Shown here: piece by piece, positions 1 to 4,982 of the stretch | How the letters are laid out: every line of letters starts with the position of its first letter | How positions within the stretch are numbered: the first letter of the stretch is position 1 | The notes under the pieces: generated by a model | Database searches by the model: none | The model's input: only the letters and a program-made list of their open reading frames with translations | Told to the model about the DNA's origin: nothing | Position numbers and translations under genes: made by a program | IMG/VR virus record: IMGVR_UViG_3300027522_000011 | Span: 1 to 39,175 of that record | Strand: one strand, 5' to 3' | Length of the DNA stretch: 39,175 bases | Source: a virus

Positions 1-126
1 CAACTCCTCTATTATTCGTTGGTCAGCATACTCATTTAGTAAATCTATAGCACTATCTAAGTCATTCATGTGATCATAGTATTCAGTTATCTTCCATACA
101 TACTGCTCTGCTTTATCTCTTTCCAT
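1..126 (-). CDS. Hypothetical protein, partial (C-terminus outside window)
   Basis: Open frame from an ATG at 126-124 that runs off the left edge without a stop, giving 42 residues. The peptide begins MERDKAEQYVWKITEYYDHM and is acidic and probably alpha-helical. It follows the 87-aa gene on the same strand with a 19-nt gap, so it is probably the next member of the leftward operon. I do not recognise a family. The AT-rich leader before the ATG matches the other genes here. Confidence 0.55.
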   Translation of the reverse strand, partial: MERDKAEQYVWKITEYYDHMNDLDSAIDLLNEYADQRIIEEL

Positions 127-145
127 TTTACTCTTGTTTTAGTTA

Positions 146-409
146 TTATCGTTGTTTACTTAGTTGACCGTAATCAGTTAATTCTATATCTGCTTTATTA
201 AGCACTTTTTTATATAATTCTTCAATTTTATGTCCGCTATACACCACAAAGTTTATTCTCTTGTAGTTATCTTCCCTATCTTCCTTATTAGTATGTAGCC
301 AAATCCAAGCACCTCCATCTTCTAGTGTACAATAATAACATTCTCTTGTCGCACCATTAATTGTAAATTCTTTACCTTCGAAATATGTTTGTAATTGAAA
401 ATCGTTCAT
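146..409 (-). CDS. Hypothetical protein, 87 aa
   Basis: Complete small frame in the leftward early cluster. The start is separated from the upstream stop by one nucleotide (TAA-T-ATG), a junction repeated elsewhere in this arm, which suggests translational coupling. The protein has aromatic and charged stretches (YYCTLEDGGAWIWLHTN, then VVYSGHKIEELY) compatible with a small alpha/beta fold. There is no signal peptide or membrane span. I do not recognise the family; a role in early host takeover is inferred only from position. Confidence 0.7.
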   Translation of the reverse strand: MNDFQLQTYFEGKEFTINGATRECYYCTLEDGGAWIWLHTNKEDREDNYKRINFVVYSGHKIEELYKKVLNKADIELTDYGQLSKQR

Positions 410-410
410 A

Positions 411-581
411 TTAGTTTTGCTTTAATTCCTCGAAGCTTGCGGTGCATTCTTCAATACCTATATTCTCTAGTAACTCTTGTTGGAATTCACCTGAATCCAT
501 ACTTACTTTAGCTTTAACCATCATATCAGCGTAATACTGATCGGTCACTGTGGTTTCTATTGTTACTTTTATCTTCTTCAT
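411..581 (-). CDS. Hypothetical protein, 56 aa
   Basis: The frame can be extended upstream to 632, but I place the start at the ATG at 581-579. This ATG follows the stop of the upstream zinc-ribbon gene by one nucleotide (TAA-T-ATG), the same junction seen at 411/409, 2400/2398 and 4441/4439. The longer version would overlap that gene by about 50 nt. The product begins MKKIKVTIETTVTDQYYADM: a predicted beta strand, then an acidic helical C-terminus. No known family is recognised. Confidence 0.65.
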   Translation of the reverse strand: MKKIKVTIETTVTDQYYADMMVKAKVSMDSGEFQQELLENIGIEECTASFEELKQN

Positions 582-582
582 A

Positions 583-717
583 TTACTCATCTTCTTCGTT
601 ATAACCATAGTAGTTGTGAAATCCTGTACCACAAGTACCGCACCAAGCGTCTTTTGGGTTCTCTCTGTCTTTTCCTAGATTATCTTCACAATTAGGACAC
701 CTTAAATCTGTTGCCAT
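583..717 (-). CDS. Small zinc-ribbon protein, 44 aa
   Basis: Short frame found by reading the gap between its neighbours. The product begins MATDLRCPNCEDNLGKD and later has WCGTCGTGFHNYYGY. Two CxxC knuckles (CPNC and CGTC) about 15 residues apart form a classic zinc-ribbon or rubredoxin-like metal site, and the tail is acidic. Such small zinc ribbons commonly bind nucleic acid or protein. The exact role is unknown. It sits 3 nt after the stop of the 721-1056 gene and 1 nt before the next start, which supports translation. Confidence 0.7.
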   Translation of the reverse strand: MATDLRCPNCEDNLGKDRENPKDAWCGTCGTGFHNYYGYNEEDE

Positions 718-720
718 TCT

Positions 721-1056
721 TTACTTTTTATATAACCAACCTAAATCAGTTACGTAAGTTAATAATTGTCTTAAATCGTCTTGATTTGAGTATGAAGTAT
801 CCTCCATTAGTGATTTATCATGCTTAGAATCTCTGAAGTCTTGCAAGAATTCAATATTATCCATTATCTCATGCTTATTAGATGAAGTAGGTGGTAATTC
901 TACCCAACAAGTACCTAGCACTATTTTATCAAGACTTTCTTGAAGTATATAACAAGAGTATATCCCTAGGGAGCAACCTATAAACATAGTGGGATCTTCG
1001 CTTGATCTTTGCTCTTTGACATACCATTGGTCGCCAATTTTTATTCTGTTTTCCAT
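721..1056 (-). CDS. Hypothetical protein, 111 aa
   Basis: Leftward gene with an upstream alternative ATG at 1080. I prefer the ATG at 1056-1054 (product starts MENRIKIGDQWYVKE) because an A/T-rich leader of the type used by this phage precedes it. The sequence has a glycine and cysteine-containing core (MFIGCSLGIYSCYIL) and an acidic helical C-terminus. It is the first gene downstream of the long gene-free region with predicted RNA structure. No family is recognised. Confidence 0.65.
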   Translation of the reverse strand: MENRIKIGDQWYVKEQRSSEDPTMFIGCSLGIYSCYILQESLDKIVLGTCWVELPPTSSNKHEIMDNIEFLQDFRDSKHDKSLMEDTSYSNQDDLRQLLTYVTDLGWLYKK

Positions 1057-1457
1057 AATTTCTTTATTTATTAGCACCATCTATCGTAGCTGAATTACCT
1101 CATTCAATCTCTCTAGGTCAGTAGACTGGAATACGTCCTGGCAAGTTTAATTCAGTTGCCTAGTTTTTACTACTATAAATGGTCAAGCTGTGAACTCCTA
1201 AGCACTTGTTTGTTAGCAAGTTTATCTCTCATCTAGTATATCACGATACAACTAGTGTGCTTGGTAGGTTTGTATGCACATGACAACCATCATTTTTTCG
1301 GCTCTTACACTTACTTTAATACAACTTATATCCTACCTTTATTCAGTAACTAAGTTACTCCGTCATAGGTTTAACGGTATTTAATGTAGACCCTAAGGGG
1401 CAAGCCCATTATAGGACACTTTAACCTTAGCGTTTATAACGCCTGTATCTACATTAA
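1057..1457 (-). ncRNA. Candidate structured non-coding RNA or long structured leader
   Basis: About 400 nt without a credible gene, in an otherwise gapless arm. Complementary segments seen by eye: a perfect 10-bp pair (1381-1390 with 1448-1457) enclosing a hairpin at 1430-1442 (GCGTT/AACGC) and a second helix (1393-1398 with 1425-1430, next to GGGC/GCCC at 1398-1407). Others are a 6-bp hairpin at 1345-1359, nested 6-bp helices 1263-1268/1332-1337 and 1270-1275/1319-1324, and short stems at 1204-1221, 1233-1255 and 1140-1160. The strand is inferred from the flanking genes. I found no tmRNA, RNase P, group I or group II core motif. It could also be a structured 5' leader of the downstream gene. 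Short stems arise by chance in AT-rich DNA; the 10-bp closing stem is the best evidence. Confidence 0.4.
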
Positions 1458-1699
1458 TACCTCTCTGGTATTTGCTCATCACTAACTGGGATCCTACCAT
1501 TAGCGTTTACTTCGTCTTGCGTTAGAATTGCACTTATCAAGTAATCCTTTTCGCTTATTGTAGCTTCATTACACACAAGCGACATTAGATCCTGTTTGCT
1601 ATTACACTCATTCACTTTAGTATTCCACTCTTTATTCAAGTGTAGTGGAGTTCTTATTATCTTTGATTGAAGATAACCGATAGTTAAGTATGTACTCAT
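1454..1699 (-). CDS. Hypothetical protein, 81 aa
   Basis: Leftward frame whose start overlaps the upstream stop by one base (TAATG), indicating coupled translation. The product (MSTYLTIGYLQSKIIRTPLH...) ends in IPVSDEQIPERY. No motif or membrane span is recognised. Its stop codon lies inside one arm of the 10-bp helix that closes the candidate RNA structure downstream. Confidence 0.65.
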   Translation of the reverse strand: MSTYLTIGYLQSKIIRTPLHLNKEWNTKVNECNSKQDLMSLVCNEATISEKDYLISAILTQDEVNANGRIPVSDEQIPERY

Positions 1700-2043
1700 T
1701 ATGCGGGTTTTAGTATGGTTAATATTCTAGTGCAGTCTTTTATGCTTAAACGTTTGTAGTGCAGGAAAAAGTATTCATGTAGAGAGTATTGACTACGGAA
1801 AAATCCGTATCTACCTTCGAGTTCTTCCATTATCTCAATAGACATGTCAAACTGGTAATCACGTTTTAAATCGGCTAGTATTTTTACCATGTCGTTAATT
1901 CTATCATTATACGCTATAGTTTCATTAGCTATGAATTCAAGTGATCCCTCTCTCTCTAGTTCTCTAACTCTATCATCGAAAGTATTTATCTGTACTTCGA
2001 GAAATAAATCTAAAGCATCTATTAATATTGCGTTCTTATTCAT
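1699..2043 (-). CDS. Hypothetical helical protein, 114 aa
   Basis: Leftward gene overlapping the upstream gene by ATGA and the downstream gene by TAATG, so it is the middle of a tight three-gene unit. The protein is almost entirely charged and leucine-spaced (for example FDDRVRELEREGSLEF and MEELEGRYGFFRSQYSL), predicting a helical bundle. No catalytic motif or known domain is recognised. Confidence 0.7.
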   Translation of the reverse strand: MNKNAILIDALDLFLEVQINTFDDRVRELEREGSLEFIANETIAYNDRINDMVKILADLKRDYQFDMSIEIMEELEGRYGFFRSQYSLHEYFFLHYKRLSIKDCTRILTILKPA

Positions 2044-2267
2044 ATTTCTGTGGTTTTTTTTCTTGCTTCGTATTTATCGAGAAGATCGGTTAGTTTACTG
2101 TCATGAATAAGTACCATCATCTTGAATTTTATATCATCAATGTAGTCTTGAATATCTCTATCGTAGTAGTGAATCGCACGACTTAACTGGTTTAATTCTC
2201 TTACATATTCTGTAGTTGCCTTATTGAACTCTCTTATGACTCGTTTTTGCGTAGTATCAAATTCCAT
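2040..2267 (-). CDS. Hypothetical helical protein, 75 aa
   Basis: First gene behind promoter copy 1, whose nearest edge is 30 nt upstream of the ATG. The product (MEFDTTQKRVIREFNKATTEY...) is charged and predicted to be helical or coiled. The stop overlaps the next start as ATGA. No family is recognised. Confidence 0.7.
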   Translation of the reverse strand: MEFDTTQKRVIREFNKATTEYVRELNQLSRAIHYYDRDIQDYIDDIKFKMMVLIHDSKLTDLLDKYEARKKTTEI

Positions 2268-2297
2268 TTGTTTTTATTTAGTTGTTATTATTATTCT

Positions 2298-2338
2298 GTT
2301 ACGTATATATTATCCGTTAGTGATCGTATTTAGTTTGT
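2298..2338 (-). promoter_or_regulatory. Early promoter-like element, copy 1
   Basis: 41-bp element. Read on the minus strand it has a fixed upstream block ACAAACTAAATACG, a 7-nt variable spacer, then ACGGATAATATATA followed by CGTAAC. The downstream block contains a GATAAT core resembling a -10 box. It lies 30 nt upstream of the 75-aa gene. Four further copies with the same length and spacing precede other leftward genes. It does not match the usual Bacteroidota TTTG/TAnnTTTG promoter. Confidence 0.75.
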
Positions 2339-2341
2339 GAA

Positions 2342-2398
2342 CTAACGATCTCTGAAAGATCTCCAATCGCTTATTAGCTCTTTTATTCTCTGTTTCAT
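2342..2398 (-). CDS. Possible 18-aa peptide
   Basis: Tiny frame MKQRIKELISDWRSFRDR, basic and amphipathic, starting one nucleotide after the stop of the 58-aa gene (TAA-T-ATG). The only reason to list it is that this exact junction recurs at genuine gene boundaries in this arm. It ends just before promoter copy 1. It may simply be chance. Confidence 0.3.
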   Translation of the reverse strand: MKQRIKELISDWRSFRDR

Positions 2399-2399
2399 A

Positions 2400-2576
2400 T
2401 TAGAAATATTTATCTAGTTCATACTCATTTTGTATTTCTATCTGGTTCATAAGTGATTTATCACTCCAGTTTTCAATTTCGTTCTCGCTTACCCACTCTG
2501 AAGTCTCTTTTGACTGGTAATATTCTCCAGCTACTAAAATAACTTCATCGTGCGTGAATTTTCTTTTCTTACTCAT
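2400..2576 (-). CDS. Hypothetical protein, 58 aa
   Basis: Complete small frame read from the minus strand, beginning MSKKRKFTHDEVILVAGEYY and ending in an acidic helical tail (NEYELDKYF). The start lies 2 nt after the TAG stop of the upstream 48-aa gene. A basic N-terminus joined to an acidic C-terminus suggests a small binding protein. No family is recognised. Confidence 0.6.
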   Translation of the reverse strand: MSKKRKFTHDEVILVAGEYYQSKETSEWVSENEIENWSDKSLMNQIEIQNEYELDKYF

Positions 2577-2578
2577 TA

Positions 2579-2725
2579 CTATAATTCATCAATATTTATA
2601 ATTTGTTCAACTATTCGGTTGATTCTTTGCTTATTCCACTCAAACTGCTCCTTGTGGTGCTCCATATCTGAGGCTGCCTGCTCTTTTAACATTTCCAATG
2701 CTAGTATAATTAAACTTTTATCCAT
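2579..2725 (-). CDS. Hypothetical helical peptide, 48 aa
   Basis: Frame beginning MDKSLIILALEMLKEQAASD and ending RIVEQIINIDEL before a TAG stop. Its ATG overlaps the TAA of the upstream gene by one base (TAATG). The peptide is predicted to be one long amphipathic helix or coiled coil. No known family; coupling to both neighbours supports that it is translated. Confidence 0.6.
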   Translation of the reverse strand: MDKSLIILALEMLKEQAASDMEHHKEQFEWNKQRINRIVEQIINIDEL

Positions 2726-2925
2726 TACTTATTTACTTTTTTAAGTGTTAATATTAAGGCATTTAACTTAGTCATCTGCTTCTTACCGATCGACGGAGTT
2801 AAAGCGATATACTGTTGTACACCTGTGCTTGTGCGAATCTGCTCTTGATAAGCACTGTTTCTTTCAATTGCCTCTTCTCTGAGGACTTCTTTGCGCTCCG
2901 AACGCTTCATTACTAATCCAGCCAT
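2725..2925 (-). CDS. Hypothetical basic helical protein, 66 aa
   Basis: Leftward frame starting MAGLVMKRSERKEVLREEAI, rich in Lys, Arg and Glu with a basic C-terminus (TLKKVNK). It is followed without a gap by the 48-aa gene. No promoter element is visible directly upstream; transcription probably continues from promoter copy 2 through the 112-aa gene and the tRNA-like element. A nucleic-acid-binding role is possible but unproven. Confidence 0.65.
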   Translation of the reverse strand: MAGLVMKRSERKEVLREEAIERNSAYQEQIRTSTGVQQYIALTPSIGKKQMTKLNALILTLKKVNK

Positions 2926-2956
2926 TTGCTTTCTATTTAGTTGTTAATAATTTAGT

Positions 2957-3023
2957 GAAAGTGGCGGAATCGAACCAACCAGTAACCATTACCTTCTTGT
3001 GACTCTGAATCACCCGTGCTTTC
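2957..3023 (-). tRNA. tRNA-like element (degenerate or non-canonical)
   Basis: On the minus strand this gene-free stretch begins GAAAG and ends CTTTC, which can pair as an acceptor-like stem. Near the 3' end is a T-arm-like sequence GGTTCGATTCC. In the middle, GTGA-TTCAGAG-TCAC forms a 4-bp stem with a 7-nt loop that would read anticodon CAG (Leu). GTAA-TGG-TTAC resembles the long variable arm of a Leu or Ser tRNA. No normal D-arm is visible, the acceptor is not fully paired and there is no encoded CCA. It may be a remnant, a minimal tRNA-like RNA, or chance. Confidence 0.3.
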
Positions 3024-3078
3024 GTATTATTTATAGTCGTTAAATGTCTCCAACACCGACTGTGATTTTCGCGTAGTA

Positions 3079-3417
3079 TTAGAACGCTGCTTCATACTCT
3101 GCATCGATAGTCTCTTCTTCAGTAGAAGTTTCTTCTACCACTTCAGTTATCGCTTCAACGACTACTTCAACAATAGCGTCAACTCGCGAGATCATAGCGT
3201 CAGTACCACGAATACTCATTGGTACATTACCACTTGCTGTATAAGACTTATACTTGATCCAGCAACCTAGCGATTCCAGTGACGACTGCATGATCTTAAA
3301 CGCTTTGTCATGATCGTAAGTGATGACATCACCTTTCTTGTTAGTAAATTCGATTACTTGATTTTTGCCAATTAGAGTTTGACGTACTACGAATCTTTTT
3401 GATTTTAAGATTTCCAT
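3079..3417 (-). CDS. Hypothetical protein, 112 aa, paralogue of the 4548-4775 gene
   Basis: First gene behind promoter copy 2. The N-terminal 65 residues (KRFVVRQTLIGKNQVIEF..., then TYDHDKAFKIM and CWIKYKSYT) match the 75-aa protein at 4548-4775 at most positions, so the two are paralogues within 1.2 kb. This copy has a further C-terminal extension that is very acidic (EVVEETSTEEETIDAEYEAAF) and absent from the shorter copy. An acidic tail suggests DNA mimicry or protein binding, but this is inference. No family is recognised. Confidence 0.7.
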   Translation of the reverse strand: MEILKSKRFVVRQTLIGKNQVIEFTNKKGDVITYDHDKAFKIMQSSLESLGCWIKYKSYTASGNVPMSIRGTDAMISRVDAIVEVVVEAITEVVEETSTEEETIDAEYEAAF

Positions 3418-3455
3418 AATTTAAAGTATTTAGTTAAGTTGTTAATTAGTTATTC

Positions 3456-3496
3456 GTTACGTATATATTATCCGTACTCTTTCGTATTTAGTTTGT
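3456..3496 (-). promoter_or_regulatory. Early promoter-like element, copy 2
   Basis: Same 41-bp element as copy 1. On the minus strand: block ACAAACTAAATACG, a different 7-nt spacer, then the ACGGATAATATATA block. Its near edge is 38 nt upstream of the ATG of the 112-aa gene. Confidence 0.75.
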
Positions 3497-3504
3497 AATT
3501 AGTT

Positions 3505-3648
3505 TTACTCGAAGAATATAAAACCTGATTCTAACGCTTTGATCTTTCTGGCTTCACAACCGCATGTCACTGACGTTACCTTCTCCTCGAAGAATTCGAT
3601 TACTTGCGCAGACATATCTGCTTGGCATTTTTTACATTTAATTTCCAT
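3505..3648 (-). CDS. Small four-cysteine zinc-ribbon-like protein, 47 aa
   Basis: Frame found between two promoter elements. The product starts MEIKCKKCQADMSAQVIEFF and continues with VTSVTCGCEARKIKALESG. Cysteines arranged as CKKC then CGC are consistent with a small zinc-binding fold. It has its own promoter copy 26 nt upstream, so it is probably transcribed as a single-gene unit. The function is unknown; a regulator of host transcription or translation is possible. Confidence 0.65.
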   Translation of the reverse strand: MEIKCKKCQADMSAQVIEFFEEKVTSVTCGCEARKIKALESGFIFFE

Positions 3649-3674
3649 ATTTTAGTTTTTAGTTATTTAGTTTC

Positions 3675-3715
3675 GTTACATATATATTATCCGTTAGCGT
3701 TCGTATTTAGTTTGT
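3675..3715 (-). promoter_or_regulatory. Early promoter-like element, copy 3
   Basis: Third 41-bp copy, with one substitution in the downstream block (ATGTAAC instead of ACGTAAC on the minus strand). It lies 26 nt upstream of the four-cysteine protein gene. The upstream block and the 7-nt spacer length are unchanged. Confidence 0.75.
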
Positions 3716-3756
3716 AAAAGTGGTTACTTTATTAAGTGGATAATTTTAGTTGGCAG

Positions 3757-3903
3757 TTACTCCGCCGAGCGTCTGCTTGCATAAATCTTACCGATTAGCG
3801 ATTCCAGCGCTTCAATAATTCCTTCGTCGGTAACGTTTCCGTTGCGATATTGGTTTAACTCGTCGATTGTAGCGATAATTTCGATTTCCGTTAGCTTTTG
3901 CAT
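3757..3903 (-). CDS. Hypothetical acidic peptide, 48 aa
   Basis: Frame beginning MQKLTEIEIIATIDELNQYR and ending IYASRRSAE, preceded by promoter copy 4 only 19 nt upstream. It is predicted to be two helices. No family is recognised. The dedicated promoter is the main support for its being a real gene. Confidence 0.6.
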   Translation of the reverse strand: MQKLTEIEIIATIDELNQYRNGNVTDEGIIEALESLIGKIYASRRSAE

Positions 3904-3922
3904 AAGTTTGATATTTTTATTG

Positions 3923-3963
3923 GTTACGTATATATTATCCGTCGACGGCCGTATTTAGTTTGT
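3923..3963 (-). promoter_or_regulatory. Early promoter-like element, copy 4
   Basis: Fourth 41-bp copy; the 7-nt spacer is GC-rich here while both flanking blocks are unchanged. It has the shortest distance to a start codon of the five (19 nt), which limits where transcription can begin. Confidence 0.75.
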
Positions 3964-4071
3964 AATACGAATATAGCTCGAATTTTAGTATATCGCACAG
4001 CGAGGTAATAGCTCGAGATTGTAAGGCTCTGCTTTAGTGGGAATGGCACTACAAAAAGTAGTTACAAAAAC

Positions 4072-4118
4072 TGTGACATTAGCCTGTTAAGTATAGATAG
4101 TAACAGGCTTGTGTCACA
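4072..4118. terminator. Palindromic hairpin element A (probable terminator of the leftward operon)
   Basis: 47-bp imperfect palindrome: outer arms TGTGACA and TGTCACA, inner arms AGCCTGTTA and TAACAGGCT. Read leftward the hairpin is followed by GTTTTTG and, soon after, CTTTTTG, so it can terminate the operon whose last stop codon (4116-4114) lies inside it. A second element with the same length and 36 of 47 identical positions is at 5054-5100. Confidence 0.6.
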
Positions 4119-4200
4119 CTTTTGGTTTAGGTTTTATCACTGTATATAATACGTTAAATAGGTATAGCATAAAGAATGCAACTATGATTCGCACTTCCAT
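4114..4200 (-). CDS. Single-span membrane peptide, 28 aa
   Basis: Very short frame MEVRIIVAFFMLYLFNVLYT followed by a basic tail VIKPKPKV. Residues 4 to about 21 form one hydrophobic span, and the positive tail suggests a cytoplasmic C-terminus. The ATG overlaps the TAA of the upstream gene by one base (TAATG). It is the last gene of the promoter-5 operon. Small phage membrane peptides can be lysis regulators, superinfection-exclusion factors or host inhibitors; which applies here is unknown. Confidence 0.5.
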   Translation of the reverse strand: MEVRIIVAFFMLYLFNVLYTVIKPKPKV

Positions 4201-4439
4201 TAGCGATGCAATACTCCATCGATCTCGTCATCTCGATCCATTTCAGCATTAGCGCGTTCTTCGGCTGATAGAAATGCCCATCCGATCATTGGTCCAGACT
4301 GGTCTATTGGTCTATCTTGAGCTGGAATACCCATTAGATCAGCTCTAGCTGACTTAAGGGATCTTATAGCTAGTGAATTAGCTAAAGGATTTGCATTGAG
4401 AGTCTCGATCTCACGGGTGATTTGTGATATTATATCCAT
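4200..4439 (-). CDS. Hypothetical protein, 79 aa
   Basis: Leftward gene lying between two membrane peptides. It starts one nucleotide after the upstream stop (TAA-T-ATG). The protein (MDIISQITREIETLNANPLA...) is helical at the N-terminus and very acidic at the C-terminus (EERANAEMDRDDEIDGVL). No membrane span or known domain. Confidence 0.7.
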   Translation of the reverse strand: MDIISQITREIETLNANPLANSLAIRSLKSARADLMGIPAQDRPIDQSGPMIGWAFLSAEERANAEMDRDDEIDGVLHR

Positions 4440-4440
4440 A

Positions 4441-4551
4441 TTAGTCTTTTTTTAGATCATGTAAGATCATTAGTAGTAACCCTAGTGCGAACACTGTGGG
4501 TATGAGTATTAGTAAATGCTGTGAATGTTGTAGTAAAGATTGATCTATCAT
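4441..4551 (-). CDS. Single-span membrane peptide, 36 aa
   Basis: Short frame starting MIDQSLLQHSQHLLILIPTV and ending MILHDLKKD, with a hydrophobic span of about 19 residues from residue 13. Its ATG overlaps the stop of the upstream gene (ATGA), and its TAA is one base before the next ATG, so translation of the whole unit is probably coupled. Two membrane peptides in one four-gene operon suggest an envelope role. The function is unknown. Confidence 0.55.
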   Translation of the reverse strand: MIDQSLLQHSQHLLILIPTVFALGLLLMILHDLKKD

Positions 4552-4775
4552 CTCGCGAATGTTGGTAGGTTATTACTACATGTATACGACTTATACTTGA
4601 TAAAGCAGTTCATAGTGTCGAACTTCACCTGATTCTTGTAATATACCTCGTCGTGATCATAAGTACAGTCAACGCCTTTCTTATTGGTGAACGTGATGAT
4701 AGTCTTACTACCGATTAGTGATTTACGTATAACGAATCTTTTCGTGCGCATAGTAGGTTGATTTGAATTTTCCAT
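4548..4775 (-). CDS. Hypothetical protein, 75 aa, short paralogue of the 3079-3417 gene
   Basis: First gene of the leftmost-reading operon, 35 nt downstream of promoter copy 5. After a 12-residue leader, KRFVIRKSLIGSKTIITFTN, TYDHDEVYY and CFIKYKSYT align closely with the 112-aa protein at 3079-3417, but the acidic C-terminal extension of that protein is missing. The conserved core is therefore about 60 residues. No family is recognised. Confidence 0.7.
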   Translation of the reverse strand: MENSNQPTMRTKRFVIRKSLIGSKTIITFTNKKGVDCTYDHDEVYYKNQVKFDTMNCFIKYKSYTCSNNLPTFAR

Positions 4776-4810
4776 AATAGTCTGATATTTAAGTTGTAGT
4801 CGTTCGTTCG

Positions 4811-4851
4811 ATTACATATATATTATCTGTACGTAGTCGTATTTAGTTTGT
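4811..4851 (-). promoter_or_regulatory. Early promoter-like element, copy 5
   Basis: Fifth and most divergent 41-bp copy (three substitutions in the downstream block, upstream block unchanged). It is the leftward promoter of the divergent control region, 35 nt upstream of the 75-aa gene. Confidence 0.75.
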
Positions 4852-4887
4852 ATAAAATTAGCTTAGCTTTTGCTATTAATTAAAATC

Positions 4888-4982
4888 GTGGATCGGACGG
4901 GGTGGAGGGGATCGGGCCTGGTGGGGCTGGGTTGCGAATACGCGTTTTGGTATGGAGGGGGTGGGGGCCTGGGGGAGGGGCC
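4888..4982 (+). other. G-rich island with G-quadruplex potential
   Basis: In 4891-4980 there are 52 G and only 11 C, about 70% GC in a genome otherwise AT-rich. There are many runs of three to five G in two clusters (4899-4931 and 4956-4980), enough for two intramolecular G-quadruplexes on the plus strand. No credible gene covers it. It could be a replication or packaging signal or a regulatory structure. The first bases, GATCGGA, match the start of a common Illumina adapter and two-colour chemistry produces false G runs, so an assembly artefact is possible. Confidence 0.5.

Noticed and set aside
1081-1453. Group I or group II intron, tmRNA or RNase P RNA in the gene-free stretch
   Set aside because: None of their diagnostic core motifs are visible, the flanking genes are not split halves of one protein, and no tRNA-like 3' end is present.
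2550-2744. A 64-aa plus-strand frame in the leftward arm
   Set aside because: It overlaps the leftward 48-aa and 58-aa genes that show coupled junctions; its Ser/Ile/Leu content is a shadow.
1-4860. CRISPR-like array formed by the repeated 41-bp elements
   Set aside because: The spacing is irregular, the intervals contain genes, and each copy is oriented and placed as a promoter.
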